Origin: Plecoglossus altivelis
Lineage: Eukaryota; Chordata; Actinopteri; Osmeriformes; Plecoglossidae
Reading direction: 5' to 3'
Length of the DNA stretch: 64,000 nucleotides
Assembly (NCBI GenBank): GCA_036571765.1
Contig: BROE01000020.1
Location: 1,196,537-1,260,536 of the forward strand
Below are positions 21,935 through 34,685 of this stretch, in pieces. The notes beneath the pieces are model-generated. The model made no database searches, had not been told where the DNA came from, and worked only from the letters and a program-made list of their open reading frames with translations. Made by a program: the position numbers and the translations under genes. How positions within the stretch are numbered: position 1 is the stretch's first letter; each line of letters begins with the position of its first letter.

Positions 21935-23837
21935 CTTCAAATGTTAGCAGGGACGTTTTTACTGTAGTATCACGTTAGCTAGCCAAGCTAGCTCGGTAGC
22001 TAACGTCACTTAGGCAGCTAAACTAACGAGCTAGCATTTCTAAACGTTAAAAAGGACAACACATTAACTCATTGTATCAAGCAAATAAATGTAACTAGCT
22101 AGCTGGCCAGATTAAAGTATTCAATTTTCAGCTATATTACGCAACGTAAAGTGTTGAACTTCGACATAAAGTTATTCAGCATAAATCCATATAACCAGAA
22201 GAAGAATGCTGCTGTTTATACGTGACGTAGCAAGGTGAAGCCAAGCTCAACAAATACAATATCCGGTATATTTGTTGAAAATTCTTCAAAATAAAAGGTC
22301 ATGAGACAGGATGTGCTTGAGGATTAATTTAATGGAAAAAGTAGACGTTTTTACCCCCAAATGTTACGAAAATTCACAGAATAGGAGGGGCTCTTGAGTT
22401 TGGCAATTGCCCGTGTAGAAGGGAGGAGAGTTTATTCAATTTAACTAAAGGGCCATGGAATTTAAGAGCGCAAACGTAGATAGTGTAAAACTGAACAAAA
22501 CTGTGTAATCAGAAAAAGACAGAGACATAGATAGTTTTTAAACGACTGTAGCAACTTATCTAGTGGGTTATTGAACACTGCTCCGGAAGGAAGATCAACA
22601 AAAACATATTTTTGTCTCTAAAAAAAATGAAATTAACTTGAAGTATGAAAATACATCCAGCACATTACAGGTTACACAAATTATGTGCCAATTATGCCAC
22701 CAGCTTTTTGTAAATTAGCTTATGTAGAATTGGGATGGGAAAATACCCAGGATTCGACACAATAACTTTGTTTAAAACAACACAAAGTGTGTGGTTCTAA
22801 TAGCTGACAAATTAATCATTACATACTTTTGTGCTTTGTTATCTGCATTTATTTACTTGCTACTGTTGAGTGTCTTTGAGTCCTTCCAGGTCCATGTAGT
22901 ATATATTTAAATTTTTTGGCTAGTTACTAACTAGGAACTCTGTGTCCCTTTGTCTACTATTAGCCATACTGTCCATTCTATAAGTATACTATACGTTTAT
23001 TAATCAATTATGTGTTCTTCTCACTGGATGTTGAGACCAAGAAAGCTGTCAAAGGAAAAAAGATCCCTGCCAAGGCAAAAGTAGAACCAATGATAATGAA
23101 GGAAGCCAGCGAAAGAAAGCAGGAGAAAAACAACTGCAAAAGAGGACAGGAAGCAAATGCTGAATGATGGAGATGTTGGGGAAGACAATATGACCAACAG
23201 TGTAAGGATTTAATCAATGTTCAGTGTATGTATGTTCTATGTACCAGTGGGGAAACTGTACATCCCCCCATCTTCAAGAGACCCCAATCCAATTTGTGTA
23301 AATCAAAAACTACTTCCAATGAGCTGTAGTCCACTCAAACACCAAATATTCATAATTTCCTGTTGTCTTCTGTTCACTTTGTTCCTATTTAGACATTGCA
23401 GTGAATGCACTGCTATAAGACAATATTTCCCTATCCAAATACCCTGATGATTAATGAAGAATAAATAACTAAACCTCAGTTTTAGTCTGAATTTGTTATT
23501 TATTTTGATTTTTTTAATTAAGAACATGTATATTTGTTACCCTGCATATTCTATGCAGAAAGACAGAAACCTTTAAAATCCACTCCAGCACGCCTTACAA
23601 GCAACAAGTGCCTAAAGCCAGCACTAGTTAATCTAACAATAAAGTCAGACTGTGTGTCGGTGGCTTGATTATCTGAAAATCTCACATAGATAACATAACA
23701 AATGTTTAAACAGAGAAACCTTCACCATAATCCATCATGTAAGATCATTTCAAATTTGATGCCTGCTATAGGTCTCAAAAATTTTGTCACGGGAGCAACA
23801 AATGTCTGAATAAACTAGAAATTAGAAAAAGATTCTG

Positions 23838-24460
23838 TTGGAAGAACATCTGGCAAATATTGATGTGAATTTATATCAACTCTGTAACATGTGCAATAGG
23901 GTGTTCTGTGGTCTGAAAAGTCCAAATTTGGACATTCTTGTTGGAAATCATGGACGCTGTGTCCTCTGGGCAGAAGAGGAGGGAGCCCTTCCATCGTGTT
24001 GTCAGCGTTTGGTTAATAGTACCAGCATCTATGATGGTATGGAGGGGCATAATTGCATACGGTATGGGCAGCTTGCATGTTTGGATGTCACTATGTATGC
24101 TGAAAGGTATATAAAGGTTTACAGCAGGGGTCTCCAATCCTGGTCCTCGAGGGCCGCTGTCCTGAAGGTTTTCAGTGTTTCCCTGCTCCAGAACACCTGA
24201 GTCTAATAAAGGGTCATTATGAAGCTTCCACAGAGCTTGGTAATGGCTCATTCATTAGAATCAGGTGTGCTGGAGGAGGGAAACATCGAAAACCTTCAGG
24301 ACAGCGGCCCTCGAGGACCAGGATTGGAGACCCCTGGTTTACAGCAACATATGCTCCCCTCCAGACAACATCTATTTTAGGCAGGCTTTGTGTATTTCAG
24401 CAGGACCATGCAAAACCACATACTGCAGCTATTTTCCTCTTATTTTTTTCCTATTATCAG
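23838..24460 (+). mobile_element. Tc1/mariner transposase relic
   Basis: Broken frames on the + strand spell a Tc1-like transposase: SMMVWRGIIAYGMGSLHVW (24027 onward), VTMYAERYIKV, then, beyond the nested hAT element, QQHMLPSRQ and LCVFQQDHAKPHTAAI, which corresponds to the second catalytic Asp region (family FQQDNAKPHTA). Several frameshifts and stops make it inactive. The left limit is approximate. Confidence 0.75.
24117..24344. mobile_element. hAT-type MITE with 8-bp target duplication
   Basis: The element is 24125-24336 (212 bp). Its first and last 49 bases are perfect inverted repeats beginning CAGGGGTCTCCAATCCTGGT. It is flanked by GTTTACAG at 24117-24124 and 24337-24344, the 8-bp duplication typical of hAT. 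It is non-coding and was probably mobilised by an autonomous hAT elsewhere. It sits inside the Tc1 relic. Confidence 0.92.
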
Positions 24461-24477
24461 TCCATTTTCTTCTGCTT

Positions 24478-24620
24478 ATCCGGGGCAGAGAGACATAGTC
24501 CCTCCAACGTGTCCAGGGGCCACTTCCTGGTGGGACATGGCCGGGACACCTGCCAAGGGAAGCGTCCAGGACTCATCCGAAACAGATGCCCGTGCCACCT
24601 CAGCTGGCTCCTCTCGATTA
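24478..24620 (-). mobile_element. RTE-like LINE tail fragment, antisense
   Basis: Similar to 6005-6200: CGTCCAGGACTCATCCGAAA and CCTCAGCTGGCTCCTCTCGA correspond to the same LINE C-terminal tail on the minus strand. Short and degenerate. Confidence 0.6.
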
Positions 24621-25071
24621 GATTTTGCCAAGTAACTTGTCAATTTATCAAGTAAATACACACTTTTCCTTGACTCTAACCACTGAAATATATTATGCAC
24701 TTCTGATCCTAAATAATCTGCGGTATTGGCTATTTTCTAAATGCACGAGTATAAGCATCTAAAAAGTAAATACAATGTAACGTACTGGACTGTGCGGTTC
24801 ACTGTAAATTGGTGAAGGCCACGCCCCAGATTTCAAATAAATATGCGTGGTCTCCTTAAGAGCAAGTTTACAGTCACGTGTACTAGACTAGTTCTGAAAG
24901 TTGACAGCAGCAACAGGGTTTACAACATCAGCCTGCTACTTTACGTCAATGCTAGTTTTTAGATAACTAATTACATTCACCATTTTGCCGAATGTAACAG
25001 ATAATTTACCCTTGACATAGTTTATACATTTTATAAATACTTTAAGTTACAGTTAGCTGTTTAAAGTTACC

Positions 25072-28000
25072 ATGGATGTTTTTCAGGTAGGACACCCGAG
25101 CTAAAGATAGACGCAAGTGCTAACTAACTTTGGCTAACGTTAGCAAGCTAGCAAAAGTAGTCAAGGAGGAACGATACTTTTCGATGATTGTAATTCAACA
25201 ATTGTTACGTTTACATAATTTGAATCAATCAGACTTCATATACGTATCTGGTAATTAGCTGTTCTGAAAAAAAACCCATGTATACGGTAGAAAACATTAG
25301 TGTAACTACTCTTCATTAGCAATCAACCTGTCAATGATTCAGGCATTTTCTCCCCGTCTTTTTTAAACCATCAGAAACTGCTATCTGGATTTAGTCTGGA
25401 TCTGGGACCGCTCAAAGAACCTTTGGGGTTTATTCGGGTATTAGAATGGGTAAGTTAACCGTCTCATTGTTTGATAGTTAGGCCTGTCTATAAAAACAAA
25501 ATGCTGGACATAGTGCGCAACATTCGATTTCACTTATTTCTCCCATCTGTTTCTTCCGGTGAATGTAAAGGTACAGTAGGCCGCCACTTATTTTTTAAAT
25601 TTCTTTATGTTGCCAGTATGTCAGGGTACAGCCTTTTTTAGATGTTGTCAGTGTGACTTGTCATTTGAAATTCAGCGGTTTATTGTTATTTGATTAAAAC
25701 AATTGATGCATATTTACTAATTAACTTGGTGTGATATGAGGATTATTTAAGATTCTCGCCTTGGAATTTTACCTTCAGAATGTGTCTAAGAACATCGAGG
25801 CTGCAGTAGAGATAAAGAATACATTCATTTTGACTACAGATTGAATAATAACGGACATATGTGCATTGTAGTCATCCAAGGGAGAGTGCATAGTTGGACG
25901 CAGCAGTACCTGTGATCAGCATTAAAACAAAGGGGGCCACTTTTAATGTTCATAAATCATACCTTTGTATATTTTAAGGACAGCATGCATGCATCTACTA
26001 TCATTAACATAGTTGTTCACATTTGCGGTGGGATTTGCCATGAGACAGAGTGGATATATCCAACGGTCAGGACATTCGAGGGCCATAACTCTAGGACTTG
26101 TAGTGAAAACGTAATTGCAATAAACTGAGTTGCTAATTAGCCAAAGTCAGACGTTTTAATGCTCAATATTGATTGGGATCTTGCTTGCTTCACTGAAGAA
26201 TGCCGGAGTTTGCCTGTAACTTGCTAGGCTGACATGGCTTGGATAGCTGTGTCTGTATGCTCAAGGTGTGGACTGTAACTGTTAAAACAGTCCACCCTGC
26301 TTTCAGTAATTAACATAGCCGTATCTTATAGGTTGGAGTTTGAATCTTTGCCAGGCAAGTGTGTTTGTGTGCCTATAGCCCTAAGTATTTAGCTGTGCTT
26401 GGTTTTTAGACAAATGGAGATGTAATTTATTTGTAAAGTGAAGGTCTTTGAATGTGGTTAGCTATAGCAACTACAATTTTACAGACATTTGCCTCTATTG
26501 TTCACTATAAATACAAGTTTTAATTTATGTATAAAAAAAGTGAGGAAAATGAAATGTCTGTTGGTGGACAGGGCAGTAAAGCATTGGTTCCGTTTAACAT
26601 CTGTGCCAGAATTCGTCAGAAGAAGCTCATTCGAACATAAGTAAATGTGTATCTGTGAACATAGAAAAAATCTGCAACATTTCAAAGTCCATGCATCCTT
26701 ATAGCACCATTAAGAATCGTCATTGGTGTGTTTGGTGAATCATAAACTCCTGTTCTCCTGTTTGTTTGTGTCAACGGCATACCTCTCCTGCAATGGGGAG
26801 GGGGCGCAGCATTTACCAGGAAATACTCTGGGAATCCTGCACATGACCGTGCAGCCGCATTCTCCAAGTGTCTTTTCAGGGGCCAGGGTTACTCAACACA
26901 CACACACACTCATAGACGTCTGATCCTAGGGGTTAAGCCACCCATCTCACTGCATTTTGTATGAGGGCTGTGAAATACTGTGTGGAGGTCAAACAGGGTG
27001 AGCTGTAAACCAGTGTTCTAGGGATTTAACCTACAACCAGTAGTCTTCTGGGAACTTCAAAAGAGTAATATGGATGCTATTTTATGGTTATGAAATAAAT
27101 TCCCCAAATTTTGTAGAGTTTCATGAAGTACTTTTATTTTTGTAGTAATGGATGTTGCCAACATGAACAGCTGTAAGGATGGTCTAGATTCTATTTTGCA
27201 CACATTTTCAAAGATTGTCTTTGCTGACATACAATTTCACAGAAATATGTTTGTGTGTGTTTTCACATACTTGTGCTGTGTGAATGCTTGTGTGTGTATT
27301 GAACTGGTGGCCCACAGGTTACTAATTCGGCCACTCTCTTCCTCCATTGGACAATTTAACGGCTATGTAGATGGTGTGCATTACAACCATGCAGGGACAA
27401 GCTTAACCTTATGTGGGCGGTACTAACGGAACAAAGGGCATTATGCTGGAGAGTAAGTCCGGATACGCCACACGCCCCTTTCAAATATTTTAATTGGAGG
27501 AATGGTTTTCCTTGCAAGGCTTCCACTCTAACCCAGACACTAGTCGATTGATTGTGTAAGGCCTACATTTTAAACCTGGAATTGATCATATTGGTCAGAC
27601 TGTAACAAAGTCGTAACAGTGTAATCTTGAACTTTAACAGTCCAAGCCTACACTTTTGAAGCAGGCTTTTATGCAGGCATCAACTCGATATGCAAACTAG
27701 TTCAATAATGTGTGATAAGGACTGGATCGGCCTCCCTTCTAAACCATTGATTCACAAACTTCAAAGAAGTTAACTTATAGAAGAGTTGTCATATAACAAC
27801 GACTAAGGCACCTTTCACAACTGACATGTTTGGTCTTTTTCAATCAGACCCTGGTATGTTTTCTCTGGAAGTCTGGTTCGTTTGGAGAGACCAGACCAGA
27901 ACAAACAACCGAACCGTGGTCTCCCTAAAAAGATGGAACTCGGTGTGGTTCCAAGTGAACCATGGTTTGGCTCGCTGTAGGTGTGTATTGGACTTAATAG

Positions 28001-29512
28001 TGACCTATTCCAGGAAGCAAACCTAAATGTAGTGTATTGTGGGTTGAAAAAGGATGCTACTGAAAAAGGCAGTGCCACTCATTAGCACCAAAATTAGTTG
28101 AGGGAAAACCTTTAGGGAAAAAGTAATTGAAGGCTCTTCTGGGCTGATGATAATATTCGATAGACACTTGGGTGAGGGAACACAAGAATAGCCAAGTATT
28201 TCACTGCAATTTCTTCACTTCTTCACAATACGTCACTTCACTTCAATAATTTAGTGATATACTGAAAGAAATAAGGGTCACAATTTTCACAGTGGACCAA
28301 TGTTGGTTTAAAGTAAAATAGAAAAAATGGCAATACATAAAAGTGCATAAATGGTGTTCTATGGAAAAGTGATTGCTCTTTGGACAATAAAAGGAATTCC
28401 CATGGTTTGATGACTTAGATATTACCTTGAGTAAAAGACCAACGGGCAGCACAAAAAGCATGGTCATGCAACACCAAAACGTAAAAACTAAAGATGGTAG
28501 GTTATTGCAATCGAAGTACGCTGCTGTTGCTCCAACATTTTTTGCGACAAGGAAGTGATTTTTGCTCACACATTTTCTGTCCAGTAGATTAAAAACCTGT
28601 ATGACCTTGCAATTGTTTGTTTTCTTTTCAAATGTCATTGTTTCGTTTTTTTTATTTACAAATGTTGGTTCGCTTAAAACAGGACTCACTTAAAACAGGA
28701 CAAGTGTAAACACTAATCGGAAGTGAAAATGAAATGTAGAAAGCACACTAAAGCAAACTAGCAACTGATTCAGACCAAGCAAATAGACTGATAGGTGTGA
28801 AAGCACCCTAAATTGAAGAATGACAGGTTCAGCCACTCATATTGAAAAGGCTGCTGGCCAGAGGGAAGGGTAATGCAAAAGCCATAGAATGTAGTAGACA
28901 TTCTTGCTAATATCTGTGACGGCCCATCAGTGGTTACTCTGTGGGACGCCAAACAGTAGCTAGTATCTGCCACTCTTCTGCACTGTTAATGATCTTAGCA
29001 TTAGCAGAGTGGACTCTTAGCTCAGGCAAGGAGGGAGGGAGCTTCCTGCGAGGAAAGAGGATGTTGGCGGGGGAAGTTAAGGAACAGTTGGTCTTTCTCC
29101 TCCGGTCAAAGTGAAGGAAGTGGTGTATGGCTACTCTTGTCCTGCTAGCAACACAGAGCACTAGAGAGGCTAAATAGTTAGCTGCAGCATCCGAGGGGGT
29201 CTCCTCCTGTTTAACACTGCTTCCAGTCAGATGTTATACTAGTACACAAGCTTGCTGAGGCAGTCTGACTGCTCTCAACAATTCTCCTATATATACAGCG
29301 TCAGGGACACCTGACCCACCTTGATCAGCTGCACATCCCAAGCTTGGGAAAACTACAAATCACCATTTGATGGTAAAATGTAATAAATCTGATATCTGTT
29401 GGCGTCACAGGTCTGCAATAAACTCGACTAATCATTTTGTTCGGACTAAACTTGATTATTGTAAGGCATTTGGGCCAAATGCAATGATTGGATGGGCTAC
29501 CTGTGTCAGTCA

Positions 29513-29565
<53 letters not shown>

Positions 29566-32069
29566 CCTCCTGGCAGCAGTAAGGAAAGGGGTGGGATTTT
29601 TTTGTTTTGACTCCTTTCGAACTCAAGCCAAAACTGCTAGGTTTGTAAAACTTACTAACCCTGCTTTTAAGACACATGGATTAGGTTTGCATTCACTTGA
29701 GCAAGTGCAGAATCCTTAGAGAATGTTTGTGCTTGCATCTGAAACCCCATTCAAGCTCCTTTGATCTACCAAAATGTTGGTGTTTTTCACAGTCTGTGAC
29801 CAGGTGAATATACATGTGAATACTAGTTTGAGAAGCTAGCAGATCTTGAACCAGGAGATCTCAATTGGGAAAATGACACCGTAAGATCATTACATTTGTG
29901 AAATGCAGTCACAGTAACCTGTTGGTTCCTTTTCTATTCTCGCTGGGCAGGTGTTCACCATCTTCGCCTTCGCCACCACAGGAGGTTTTACTGGGACGTC
30001 CCACATCACTGTTACATGTAATGCCTCCACCAATGAGTTGGACGTATCGGCCAAGTTCGGTTACCCCTTCAGGTGATTGATCAATGCCACCATTTTTCTT
30101 TTGTTTTGTTTTTTCTGTTCGAGTTCACTTATACTTCGCTTCAGTTGTTTAATGGTGTTGTTTCCATCAGAGTACTGCATAGGGTATGTAAGAGTTTTTT
30201 CAATTTGACACATTTTTTCCTAAGGTGATCATAATGCAAATGTTGCTATCCGCGTCTGCACAGAACTTTCTGTTTACATATATGATGGGTTAATCATCTC
30301 CTCAAATGTCTCAGTCTGTGTTTTGCATTTCTATCCAGACAGTCTAGAAAGGAGACCTTGCTCTAACACTCCTTGACAAACTATTCAGAACCACTACTGG
30401 GGGAAAGTTGTTTGGGAATAAGTCTTTCTTTTCTAACAAAAATGTGTTCATACTTCATGTTCATATAACCAAACAAGCAGACACCCTTTAAATAGACTTT
30501 CTTCTTATCTTTTTAGACTGCCGAGCATTCCATACTCAGTGCCAACGTGCGTCGGCAGCGGTGTCAACACGAGCTACCTTATGGGCGACTATTCCTCCTC
30601 AGCAGAGTTCTTCGTGTGCGTGGGCGTGTTTGGCTTCCTCTACTGCACAGCAACCCTGGTGCTGTACCTGGGATACCAACATGTCTACCGTGAGACCAGC
30701 CGTGGACCCATTGTAGTGAGTACCTGTGTGTGTGTGTGTTCTGAGTTTGTGACAACTTTGGCCACCCACATGCTACCTGCAATAGCAGCCTCAGACACAT
30801 TATTTTGACAACACAAGGAGTGTTTCCAGGTAACTAGAAAGCAGAATCTAGGAGTTTTTTGTGCCTGTTTAAAACTATCAGATCAGCCTGTGATGATCTG
30901 AAACAATACTATGTTTGATGTTATGTATTGCTCGTCATACTTTAGTAGTACTGTATGTGTAGTCAAATTAAAGCTTAAATGACCAAATCTTATAGTTCAA
31001 CTACTAAGCTCATGGTCACTGTAGTATAGGGCTAGATGTGTGCACCAGGGTGGGTACAGTTCAATACATCACAATATAACAACAGAATCACAATACTTAA
31101 GTGCTAAAGAAAACCTCAAATAATATGTTTCAGCTCGGAGTATCAACACAATATTGTGAATCAAAGAATTGTGATTCTGCATTAAATCGATGTATTGGCA
31201 CAGCCCTATGCGCTATCAAATGTCATTTTCATTGGAAAGACTCTATCCCCTATCAGAGTGTTTCCAGTGAAAATCTCAACCCAACATCTATTGCAGAGTC
31301 ATGTAGTAACTCCACTTTCACGCTTCAATAAAATAATTTTGGTGCAGTACAGTAACATTTGTACTTTCTAGATAGAATGTTTAAATAATGTTTTCATGCT
31401 GCCCTTTTTCCCCTCAGGACCTGATTGTGACTGCAGCCTTTGCCTTCCTGTGGCTGGTGTCGTCTTCGGCCTGGGGGAAAGGCCTGACTGACGTGAAGTG
31501 GGCCACCAACCCTGAGAACTTAGTAAAGACCTGCGCCCCACTCTGCTCCCCCGGGGCTTTTCCACTCATGGGACGCCTTAACGCTTCAGTGGTGAGGGCA
31601 GGTTTTATAGCACAGCATCATCCTTAAGTGTTGTTTTTTTGTTGTTTTTTCTATTTGTATTGTGTTTTCAAATGGTCTAATAATGAGTATAAGTTATTAA
31701 GGCAGTAGAGAGGGAAGAGGCAGCCCTCACAGCCATTTCTAAACTTTTCTTTCAGTTGGAAAAAAAGTGCAGTGATAATAAATGACCCTCAAGAATGTTT
31801 TAGCACACATTCTAATGAAGCTGCTATTTGCTCTCTAACTAGTTTGATTTACACATATAATAACAGAATTTAACAGTTGCTCAGGAATCTATATTTAGCT
31901 TTGTAAATAAATGCCTTTCTTTTTTGTCTTTCCTCATAACTAGATTTTTGGGTTCCTGAATCTGATCCTTTGGGGAGGAAACTGTTGGTTTATATATAAG
32001 GAGACTCCTTTCCACAAGGATCCTAACCCACCTGCCACGATGGAAGAGGGTGAAGTCACCGGACCCTAA
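25072..32069 (+). CDS. sypl2: Synaptophysin-like protein (SYPL2-type by neighbours)
   Basis: A four-pass MARVEL-domain membrane protein of the synaptophysin/pantophysin/mitsugumin-29 family, found on vesicles and, for SYPL2, muscle triad membranes. Six exons are spliced: 25072-25086, 25375-25449, 29951-30072, 30517-30715, 31418-31591 and 31944-32069. They total 711 nt, 236 aa. Exon 2 carries the family signature PLKEPLGFIRVLEW. Membrane segments are around VFTIFAFATTGGF, FFVCVGVFGFLYCTATLVLY, LIVTAAFAFLWLVSSSAW and IFGFLNLILWGGNCWFIYK. The lumenal loop has GDYSSSAEF and paired cysteines. The cytoplasmic tail is short and acidic (MEEGEVTGP), unlike synaptophysin's long repeat tail. Sequence alone would allow sypl1. 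WGKGLTDVK and the adjacent atxn7l2-cyb561d1 pair favour sypl2. AATAAA at 32619 and 33404 are candidate polyadenylation signals. Confidence 0.85.
27803..28810. mobile_element. Non-autonomous TIR transposon, about 1 kb
   Basis: The left end CTAAGGCACCTTTCACAACT and the right end, read on the minus strand, TTTAGGGTGCTTTCACACCT are imperfect inverted repeats, both continuing to TTGGTCT about 30-40 bases in. The interior repeats GGTCTGGTTCGTTTGG-like blocks. Superfamily is not settled. An open frame of 148 codons on the minus strand inside shows no recognisable domain. It lies in sypl2 intron 2. Confidence 0.55.
29512..29565. repeat. (GTCT)n microsatellite
   Basis: About 13 tetranucleotide units in the long second intron of the synaptophysin-like gene. 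Confidence 0.95.
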
Positions 32070-34560
32070 TTCACTCCTGAAGGCCCCCTTGCTACCCAAA
32101 CCTGCTATATCACAACAGTGCTTGGGGGTCCCACACTGGTCCTTGTGTAACTCCGTTACAATAATACAACTAAATCACCAAGGAAAACGATGCTTTTGTT
32201 TTTACTACACTAATCTCTCAGGTCACTTTCATCATTGCAGGTGTTCAGCTCATTTTCAATTTTTTCACGTTTTTCTTTTTTCTTCCACATTTGATAATTT
32301 CATCTTATTTTCAGGCCAATCAGCTCTTCGCCTTTTGAGGTAAAAAATTAAGTGCCTTTTCACACCCTTTAAATGATGATGCCAATACAAAGTGCCTTCA
32401 CCTTACATGAAATGTAGTTATATACTGTAATCATGCCTTGAGCTGACTACTTTGATAAGAAACTGTCCATATTCAAAATATTGCTTGCATCCTATGGAAC
32501 AGGTGCATTCAGGTCTTCAAGAATAATTCTGCTAACCTTTTTAGTAGTATTACTAAGTAGATGTTAAGAAATTCAGTAATTCTTTTTGTTGTTGGTCGCT
32601 GAAACCCCTCTATGTGCCAAATAAAGGATTCAAACATCATATTAAACTATAATACACCCGCTGTACATTAACCCTTTGTCTATGAACCAGGATTGGAGTA
32701 GTCAAGTAAGAATAACTTGTTAGCATTTTAGCTTAACTTCCCTTGTATACTACTTCTATATGTTAAAAAAAAAAAAAAGACTTGCTGAATGGGAGGAGAA
32801 AAGCACCAACTTAAACTGTGGTGTCTACTTGAACACACAATGGTGCCTCATGCTCATGCATAAACATGTTTATTGTGCAAGCTTGTATTTTATTTCTTAC
32901 TGGTATTGACATGGAGAGTGCCCAAGTAATCACCACCAAAAATAGCAGTAGCTCAGTCCAGGTGGGCATTTTGAAATGGAAGACATCTTAATTTATGTTG
33001 ACTGATTCAAGTTGAGCTAGACACAATGCTAGACGCTGCCAAATTTAGGTCACGAGTGCCAGTATCCAGTGGTATACTATGTTTAACTTAGCTTCCAAAA
33101 CAGAGCTTATCATGTTCCGTTCTTTTTTCTTTTTGCATTGCAAAACAGCAACATTAAGTTTCTCTGGCTTGTGACTTTTCCTCTTGGAACATTTGTTTGA
33201 ATAGCAATTTAGATGTTGTTATTTATGCAGTTGTTTTTTTTGTTTTTTTTACCGTTTTTGGTTTTTAACGCGTGTCCCTAAAGAAATTGTGTTTGTGTGG
33301 CTTCTCTGAGTAATTTGTTGGACATTGTGGTTGTGATTTCTTTTTTGCTGTTGAATTGTCATACCACTGGGCAAGCTGCAGGCTTCATCGTGAATTAAGG
33401 TTTAATAAAGTGAGAAGTAAAAACACTAAGCAAAGTATTAGTGCTAAATCAATTAATCCTGCTGTATTTCTTCATTTGTACTGCTATTTAATTTGAATCA
33501 AATCATTGACCATGCAGGTCATTTTTTCTTTGTAGCTCATGTGATCTACATCGGCTTCACTGGAGGGAAAGTAACGGAACTTGTTTGAGCATTTTTCTTT
33601 GCACTAAAAGTGTCAGTTGAAGTGAATGATGTCTTATAATATGTAAGACGGTTCCAATTTATAGGGAAACGGCAACTGTTCTGTATAATGTAGTGATTGT
33701 CAAAGAGCAAGCTTAAATCACCGTTTTTAATAGATTAATTGTGCCACATCGATTTTTTAACAAGAATTTCATTATTTAGAGTAGACTTGTTTGTTTTCCA
33801 ACTGTATCTCTGGCATTTGACTGTTTATTTTGTATTTTGTGCCTTGTTTCTGAAAATAGAAATGAAAATGTGTGTCTTTACATCTGACAAGGATTAAAAG
33901 AATGAGAGTTTGAACTGCACTGGTCTTGCTATACTGTACTGTACTGTAGTTAAGATGGTTTTATTTTCGGACCTTTCCATATAAGCCTGTCAACTAAAAC
34001 ATCTGGACAGTTTTGGCCAGCAGATGGTGCAGTTTAGTTAATGTTTTCATTTTACTTGAGGTGTATCCTGGATTGTACTGTGTCAACAGGGCTTCTCAAT
34101 TTGGGTCCTCACTTTCCATTGTATTTGTAACCTATTAAATAATCATCTGGTTTACTTCAATCCTTATTATACTGCCTTTGATACCATACAGTTCATACAG
34201 AAACAAACAAACACACAAAACTACATTATCACTTTGCATCAGAAAGATCCTTAATGTATGGTCACAATTAGCCTTGTTAGAACATGTTGGGTATCATAAG
34301 TAGTGAGAATCAGGTCATCACAGAAATATCCGACTGACTGAAGCCTGTAGTGATTAAGTACAGCATTGAGAGGGTTGTAATTATCAGCTGAACAAAAAAA
34401 CAACTTTCTCTCAACTCGTTTTCTACAGCCCACGTAAACATATGATTCGGGGTATCTTTAAAACACAATCATTTAAAATGTCTGATATTTAGAAAACATG
34501 TATTCTACAAATTAAAGGAATAAAATGTACTCTGTCCTGTCTTGCACTAAAGGAAATCAT
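32070..34560. other. sypl2 3' UTR and sypl2/atxn7l2 intergenic region
   Basis: AT-rich, with several AATAAA/ATTAAA candidates (32619, 33404 and about 33893) and T- or A-runs (32764-32778, 33233-33250). It probably contains a long 3' UTR for the upstream gene. No coding signal. Confidence 0.5.
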
Positions 34561-34685
34561 GGCATTTTCCCTTCCTCGCGCTGCGTTTGGTGGTGATCCT
34601 TGAACGCGCACGCAGGTACTTCCTTTCCGTTTCCATCCTGTCGGGAGCGCGAGATATGACGTAAGTCACTTGCCGCGCAGTGATG
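34560..34685 (+). promoter_or_regulatory. CpG-rich atxn7l2 proximal promoter
   Basis: The 126 bases before the start codon are dense in CpG (CGCGC, GCGCGAG, CCGCGCAG). They contain a CRE-like TGACGTAA at 34657-34664 and an ETS-like ACTTCCTTTCCG at about 34618. There is no TATA box, consistent with a housekeeping CpG-island promoter. Motif roles are inferred. Confidence 0.55.

Larger units (their letters stand above)
21935..25071. other. Divergent arfrp1 / sypl2 intergenic region
   Basis: About 3.1 kb between two start codons. Both ends carry AGCTAGC/TAACGTTAGC-type palindromic motifs (about 21974-22035 and 25110-25160), probably near the transcription starts. The middle holds a Tc1 relic split by a hAT MITE and a LINE fragment. 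A lysine-rich open stretch near 23027-23175 is too short and broken to call. Confidence 0.6.

Noticed and set aside
23025..23175. Lysine-rich stretch resembling an HMGN-like protein (TKKAVKGKKIPAKAKVEP)
   Set aside because: Too short, no start context or splice sites, and broken by stops. At most a degraded retrocopy.
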